Shown here: in pieces, positions 1-23,973 of the stretch
How positions within the stretch are numbered: the first letter of the stretch is position 1
Layout of the letters: each line of letters opens with the position of its first letter
Assembly (NCBI GenBank): GCA_036897485.1
Contig: JAYMTF010001350.1
Location: 1-23,973 of the forward strand
DNA length: 23,973 bases
Reading direction: 5' to 3'
Source: Pelargonium nanum
Taxonomy: Eukaryota; Streptophyta; Magnoliopsida; Geraniales; Geraniaceae
Position numbers and translations under genes: made by a program
Notes under the pieces: generated by a model
Seen by the model: only the letters and a program-made list of their open reading frames with translations
Told to the model about the DNA's origin: nothing
The model's database searches: none

Positions 1-1262
1 CAATAAAAGATTGGGTACTAAACATGCATTTCGGCCAAAGTTTGGGTACCAAAATTGCCTTTATTCCAAAAAAAAACAATTGGACACAGTTTAGGCTGAG
101 GCCCATTAGATACGAAAGGGTCGGGTTGTCCAAAATGAGTATATTTGGGCTTCTTTTGTAAAGCAGCTTGAATCAAATGAAAGCTCGGCCCAACATAGGT
201 TTATATGAGGATCAACCAAAATATATGCTGGACAAGGTAAGTCAAAAAATTGTTGAGGACCTCAACTTGAGGTTAGTGCTCACATTGTATCCTAAACTTT
301 TAAGCTTGCATTTGGACCCGAACCCGCATACACTCGAAATGTGATCCATTCAACTTTTGCATTGGATTTATCAATTGAAATTTTGGATTGGATTGGATCG
401 AACGAACTCACGTGAATTCACACATTTTATGTCTAAAAGTGAAACATGGCCCAATCTGCAACCCAAAACCCGAAGCCCCTTTGAGCCAGTTTTTGAAAAA
501 AATAAAAAGCTGAAGACCTAAAAAAGTTGAAAATCAAGAGCAAAACAGCTTCAAAGCATTCCAAATCATTTGTTTAACAATACAAAGAAACTAAAGAAAC
601 AAAATTTTGTTGGACAACAAAGCCCCCAAATGCAGAGCATAAATCAGCCAAGAGAAGAAGTAGAAGCAGCAACACCACAAACATTTGCTCTTTAATCAGT
701 AAAAGCATTTTCTGTCAGTGAGTATACTGAATATTAGCCTGTTAAACAACACAAGTTGCTGACATTACAATTTCCACTGTCATAACAATTGTGTGATTGA
801 TACAACTACAACAACTACTACTACCTACTATTGCAATAGAAAAACACATTAGTGACCACAAAAACAAAAACATTCAGCTAATGCCTCTCAGGCATCTGCT
901 GGATCATTAGAACACTAACTACTTATGTGATAGGGAACTCAAAAATCTCTGTCTGCTCTACATTTCTTGCTCTCTCAACATTTCCATTTCCTTTCCTCCA
1001 ACAAGTTGCTGCATCAAAACAAAAATGGACAATTCTCAGTTTGACACAAATGAAGAATCAACTAAAAGAGACAACTTATCAAAACATACTTCCCAAATTG
1101 AATGTTCACACCATATCATTCAGCAGATAAATTAATTGATGCAGAATATATGCGACAGTGATGCTTCGCGAATAAAATAGCAACATCATCTATATATTCT
1201 CCACTAAGATGGTTCATTAGGAATCACAATCCAAATAATGGGATAAAATCTTATGCTTTTGT

Positions 1263-1346
1263 TTAAGAATAACATCGATACACCGACTTGGTATCCTCGA
1301 GAAACAATCTCCCTTGCAGGGCAAGGAAGCATCCCCAATTCGACCA
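1263..1346 (-). CDS. Possible terminal exon of the SRO gene (tentative)
   Basis: A pyrimidine-rich tract followed by CTGCAG ends at 1347 on the minus strand. From there a phase-0 frame runs 27 codons (beginning WSNWGCF) to TAA at 1263-1265. This would accept the phase-0 donor after the RST exon across a 541-nt intron. An open run of this length is not surprising by chance, and I recognise no homology. It could equally be an exon lying only in the 3' UTR, or not an exon at all. Confidence 0.2.
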   Translation of the reverse strand, partial: WSNWGCFLALQGRLFLEDTKSVYRCYS

Positions 1347-1625
1347 CTGCAGCATATGACAAGTGACAACACCACAAATTTGAAAAAGAATATGGTTTCC
1401 AAGTTCAGAAATTTAGTACCAGAAGTAACTGTGAATCTCATTAAACACAAATAAAGGATTTGATGTTGAAGTGGGTAATAGTACAGCTAAATATAATGGT
1501 AGAAGCTAAACCCTACTAACAAGGTCCACGTTTTAGTATGGGAAGCACAAACCATTATATGTAACCCATTATCAAATTTAACATTTGAAGACTCTTTAGG
1601 GTTAGATTCTTTACTCTTTTTACTA

Positions 1626-1714
1626 ACCATCTACCACCACATGGTCAAGATCACATTTTGTTAGCTTCATTATGCTTTGTGCTACCTTCTACAACCACAT
1701 GGTCAAGATCACAT
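1626..1714. repeat. Direct repeat, two 31-bp copies
   Basis: Copies at 1626-1656 and 1684-1714 share ACCACATGGTCAAGATCACA and match at 29 of 31 positions. They are offset by 58 bp. The intervening sequence also contains short shared words, so this may be an old tandem duplication. It lies in the SRO 3' intron or 3' flank. Confidence 0.7.
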
Positions 1715-1887
1715 ATGTATATTAATGGCAACTAACATGAACACTAATTAAAGAAAGCTAGTATATATGGTCACTTGAGCTAGCAGAACCATTATGCAAG
1801 ATAAAACTACACATCTGAACCTTAATATGTAAATCTTTTAACTATGTACTGAGTAGAAACACAAACACAATCCACACAAATTCATAC

Positions 1888-3145
1888 CTTGGATCTAAAA
1901 GATTTGATGACTGCAATCAACAGCTTGTCTCCTGCTATTTGCCTCACTCGTCGAATCATTTCCTGCCGAGAGATCTTCTTTTCCTGAAGAACAAACAGAA
2001 AAAAGAAAACTAAGCTCTCTTGTTCCATCTAAGAATATTTGCAACTCAGCTCAGTTCAAAACCACTTACTCTATGATCCCTATGGTACTTGGCAAGCACA
2101 TCAATGGTCTGTTTGGGCAAGAACTTGGAAAGCACAGAAATCAGAGCTGGAAGTGGCATCCAAGGTGAACTAGGTTTCTTAGAACCCTCAGGAGTCTTCA
2201 CAAAACCTAAACAAAAAACACCATGAAATCAAAACACAAACTTCCTATAAACTCAAACAGAACATGACAAAGTCTAATAGCAATATATGTACCTTTCAAG
2301 GAACAAGGAGCTCTAAAGCTTATGACATATTCTGGAAAGATATGGGAGTTCATGTAGCTACTCCATACAATATACTTCTTGGGATTGTAGAGATTATCAA
2401 CACCAGAATCGAATTCTTCGGAGCTCGGGTGGCACTGATTCGACCCGGGATGCACAATCTCTGCCTTCCCCAATATAACCCGACAAAGCAACAGATGTCT
2501 CAGCCCATCCTCATCAATGCTCGATGATTTCACACTGAAAAATCAACAATAAGTCCAATTTCATGAAATTGAAGCTAAGATTGTACACAATCAAACAGAG
2601 GTTACAGAGCATTACCTTTCCAGAGGAGAATCGTCAGGGGAGAGATAAACACCAGAACCGTACAGTCCATTGTTCTCGAACTTTCCAGAATTGCAAAACC
2701 CATGCGACACAATACTCTCAATCTCCTCCTTGCTTTTGGCGGCGTACCAAGCGTACTTCCGGTTCGCTTCCCCGCCGCGGTTCCTCTCCACCGCCTTTGT
2801 AAAAATCCGGAACGAGTGCGCTCGAGCCTGCCCCAAATCGCTGGACCGCGAGTTCCTATGAACCGCCACCACCGTCGTGTGTGCTCCGAGAGACCCCAGG
2901 CCGGCCACGAACCGCCGCCGGATGATCTCGTGGACGCTCTCAGCTTCGCTCAGGCGATCCAGCTCGCCGCCGAACAAGCTGCGACGCCGCTCGGAACTCC
3001 CGCCGGAAACACCGCTCTCGGAGTCGGAAATCGAAGAATCCTGATCATCGGAACCTGAATCCGAAACCGAACTGCAAAAACCCGAGCTCTCTATGATCCT
3101 CTCCTCCTCGAACCGACATTGCTGCGCGTACATTTCCATTTCCAT
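1888..3145 (-). CDS. SRO: SRO-family protein (SIMILAR TO RCD-ONE, SRO2/SRO5-type): PARP-like domain plus RST domain; last exon unresolved
   Basis: Four coding exons join in frame: 2616-3145, 2293-2534, 2070-2206 and 1888-1983 (1005 nt, 335 codons). All borders are GT-AG. The start is the first of three closely spaced in-frame ATGs (MEMEMYAQQ). Residues 20-60 are serine- and acid-rich and probably disordered. Residues about 65-245 are the PARP-like fold, with [32 protein letters not shown] and [20 protein letters not shown]. The His of the canonical PARP H-Y-E triad is not evident, so it is probably catalytically inactive, as reported for RCD1/SRO proteins. Residues about 268-335 are the RST domain ([17 protein letters not shown] through [14 protein letters not shown]), which binds transcription factors in this family. 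No WWE domain is present, so it is SRO2-5-like rather than RCD1/SRO1. A strong donor follows codon 335. Reading through it gives one Val and then TGA at 1882-1884. Confidence 0.9.
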
Positions 3146-3342
3146 TTCAAAGTGGTATCGACGAATTGAGAAACAGAGCAAACAAAATCAAAGAATTTTA
3201 TGTACAAAAAGAAGAATCAAAAGAGCATTGTGGGGAAGAAGAAATCAGAGCCCATTTCTGGAAACTGTTTAGTTTGTGTAGAAGAAGAACAAAAATGGAA
3301 CAAAGAGTTTGGATTTTTGGTGAATTGGTGAGTTTTGGAGAG

Positions 3343-3364
3343 ATATATATATATATATATATAT
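3343..3364 (-). promoter_or_regulatory. (AT)11 tract, candidate TATA region for SRO
   Basis: A pure AT dinucleotide tract lies about 200 nt upstream of the SRO start codon. It would suit a TATA element with a 5' UTR of about 160-170 nt. It is also a simple microsatellite, so the promoter role is inference from position only. Confidence 0.4.
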
Positions 3365-3454
3365 GAAAACAGAGGAAGAGAAAAGCATGTGGTGTGTTTA
3401 CTTGGAGAAGAGGTATTGACAGTTACTATAAAGAGAAGTAACAAACATAACGGA

Positions 3455-3460
3455 ACCGAC
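3455..3460 (+). promoter_or_regulatory. DRE/CRT core ACCGAC upstream of SRO
   Basis: ACCGAC matches the RCCGAC core bound by plant DREB/CBF factors, about 310 nt upstream of the SRO start codon. Orientation is not critical for such elements. SRO genes are often stress-responsive, so the site is plausible, but a 6-mer is common by chance. Confidence 0.25.
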
Positions 3461-4759
3461 TGTCGTTGATGGTTTTTGGCGGTGCGGCGCTGCTTGTTTT
3501 CGGCCTGTCGTTTTGGGACCCAAATATTTTTACTACTGACACACAGCTTTTTCATTTCTGGTGAAATTACTGAATTGGGCATAAATATCTTCTATTTGAA
3601 GATGTCGTGGCACGTTGTGATTGGATGACGAGTTGATGCTGAAAAGGATAGAATTGTGATTTGGGGAATAATTTTTGTGAGGGTTTGGTTTGCGTGACTA
3701 TTATTTTAGTACTAGATGACATGTGGGACTCAGTGAACGGTAAAATTGTTTAAGCCGTTACTTTACGGATTAATAGTGTAAAATCGGATTGTCTTGATTG
3801 ACAAGAAAGTGGATAAGGATGGGTTTGGTGTTTTTCTTTTAAGAGGAATATATCAATTTAGTACGTTGTTAAGTTTGATTTGTTTATTTTGGTACTCACA
3901 TATTGTTTAGTTTTCATTTTAGTATACGATACAAATAACTTATCCACATATTGCTAGTAATTTCTTCATTTGCCAATGTGAGAAACTAACTTTTTTTTGA
4001 AGAAGGATAAACTGGTAAAATGAATGACATTCTTGAAATTTAAGAAAAAAAATTGATCATGTACAATACATATGACCTAACAGTGACATTTTCTGTCAAA
4101 TGTGACAGACGGGAGAACTCTTGCAATATACAAAGTAATCTAAAATTAAAAAAAATAAAGTTTAGAGTTGTCAATTGTTGAAGATGACAAATAGACAGGT
4201 GCTTCCCATAATTTCCCATATAGAGTCAAGCCAGATTATATAGGTTCAAAATATTACTATTATTTTGTATTTGGGGTTTAAAGTCGAGATTTGGCTTGAA
4301 AAGCCGTATCAATTCAAGGGTGACATACTGACATGTGGAGTTTGAAATTCATAGTATATGAGTATGAAAGAAGTGTGAGGCGTTAACAGATTGTGTAAAA
4401 CCGAGTTTAGTTGTTTAGTTGTTTAAAGTGGACGGTTTGTTTTTGCATCAAATCCATGGTTATAGAAAATTATATAATGCTCAGGCAATAAGAAACCATT
4501 TTAACTTGGAGATAGTAAACAACTATGAGATGTCTTTAAATCAAATCCTATTATAAGCATTGGACCACAAAACAGACCATGTGTTTATTAAACAAATATA
4601 TGATATATGGATCCCAAAAATATCTTATGGCACTCTCATAACAAACCATCTATTTCTTGAACTTTACAATACATTGCATCCATAGATTCACGAAACTCAG
4701 CTGTTGTGCATTCAATTTCAGGCCAAAGCTTAACCCATCTGTCTAGAGATATTTTGATT

Positions 4760-4765
4760 TTTATT
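4760..4765 (-). terminator. Candidate poly(A) signal AATAAA downstream of ATM
   Basis: AATAAA on the minus strand lies about 340 nt past the ATM stop codon, in T/A-rich sequence. Plant poly(A) signals are loose, so this is only the best-looking hexamer, not a proven site. Confidence 0.25.
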
Positions 4766-5100
4766 TGTTTTAAAGACATCTCTAGCATCCACACTTTTAA
4801 ATATAATTTTTATACCCAGAAATGTATTTACACATCGACAAGAAATATTGTCTTCTATTACTGCAACAGTGCTTAGAATCTCGGTCATGATTTAAAAGAA
4901 CATGATTCAAAAGACAATCTGTTTACATGAGTTTTTACTGAATAGATACAATGGACGTTATGTACAAAATGCACCAAGACCACCCAAATAACCGACTCTT
5001 AACTACAAAACAAAAATGGAAAATAGTTTATCCAGTCATCGAATTAATCGCCTGTACAAGATGTTTGGGGGCCAAGGTGGCTTTAAATAAAAGAAGAGTA

Positions 5101-23789
<18,689 letters not shown>

Positions 23790-23924
23790 CTACAGCACAG
23801 GAACAATGATGAGCTTTCAGTCACAATCCTTCTCATTAGTATACTAACATATAATGATATCAAAATTAAACATTCTCAGCTTTATGGGGTTTGTTTGTTT
23901 TTTATTTTTATTTTGATCGGCTAA

Positions 23925-23926
<2 letters not shown>

Positions 23927-23973
<47 letters not shown>
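23927..23973. repeat. (AT)n microsatellite at the window edge
   Basis: An uninterrupted AT array runs to the last base, so its true length is unknown. It lies in the ATM intron upstream of exon 23720-23789, which begins at 23790 and continues off the window. Confidence 0.9.

Larger units (their letters stand above)
1..1880. other. Noncoding left flank: SRO 3' region and anonymous repeats
   Basis: Apart from the tentative exon at 1263-1346, I see no coding sequence on either strand. Positions 1-80 hold two near-copies of a TTTGGGTACCAAA-like motif, and 240-400 reads like degraded repeat DNA. The SRO transcript must end somewhere in this stretch, but no single poly(A) signal stands out. I could not recognise P5CDH exons, the convergent partner of SRO5 in Arabidopsis. 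Confidence 0.5.
3365..5100. other. Intergenic region between ATM (3' side) and SRO (5' side)
   Basis: No coding exon is recognisable. The left part is the upstream region of SRO. Around 3850-3990 the sequence has the look of degraded repeat DNA (TTTGGTACTCACAT and similar words). A small perfect palindrome, CTGTCA-AATG-TGACAG, sits at 4093-4108. The right end should contain the ATM 3' UTR. Confidence 0.6.

Noticed and set aside
927..1130. 67-codon + strand open frame
   Set aside because: No recognisable protein features, AT-rich low-complexity context, and no splice or promoter support.
2702..3058. 118-codon + strand open frame
   Set aside because: It lies antisense to the GC-rich first SRO exon, and the minus-strand translation is a clear SRO protein. 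The + frame is a shadow.
4093..4108. CTGTCA/TGACAG palindrome as an operator or W-box pair
   Set aside because: The 6-bp arms are too short to stand out in AT-rich intergenic DNA, and it lies about 950 nt from the SRO start.
23927..23973. TATA-like promoter at the right edge
   Set aside because: It is a pure AT microsatellite within an ATM intron, with coding exons continuing upstream off the window.

Overview
The window looks like nuclear DNA from a flowering plant, probably a eudicot. It is AT-rich, its genes are split by many short introns with clean GT-AG borders, its intergenic DNA is full of microsatellites and decayed transposons, and its two genes belong to families with plant-type architectures. 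A rosid such as a Rosaceae species is my guess, but nothing here proves it.

Only two protein-coding genes can be supported, both on the minus strand. (1) Positions 5101-23789 hold the 3' part of an ATM-type checkpoint kinase gene. I could join 38 consecutive exons into one open frame of 4002 nt (1333 residues plus stop). It covers part of the helical-repeat region, the FAT region, the PI3K-like kinase domain with intact catalytic motifs, and the FATC tail ending in GWAAWL. The 5' part of the gene lies beyond the right edge. (2) Positions 1888-3145 hold an SRO-type gene (SIMILAR TO RCD-ONE: a PARP-like domain plus an RST domain) in four coding exons. Its last exon is unresolved.

Layout from left to right: 1-1880 is noncoding or the 3' region of SRO. 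1888-3145 is SRO. 3146-5100 is the intergenic stretch, with an AT-repeat TATA-like tract and a DRE core upstream of SRO, and the ATM 3' flank at its right end. 5101-23789 is ATM. 23790-23973 is an ATM intron ending in an (AT)n tract at the window edge.

The ATM introns carry most of the unannotated structure. They hold a 427-bp element flanked by a perfect 8-bp target duplication (20290-20716), a remnant of an RTE-type LINE, two diverged copies of one repeat family in two different introns, a roughly 100-bp tandem duplication, a C17/(CA)n/(TA)n compound microsatellite, and a 13-bp perfect inverted repeat. One ATM intron uses a GC-AG boundary.

Functionally, ATM signals DNA double-strand breaks, and SRO proteins are stress-linked PARP-like proteins that bind transcription factors. 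Their adjacency is probably coincidental. I found no evidence for a novel multi-gene system. The interest lies in gene structure and intronic elements.
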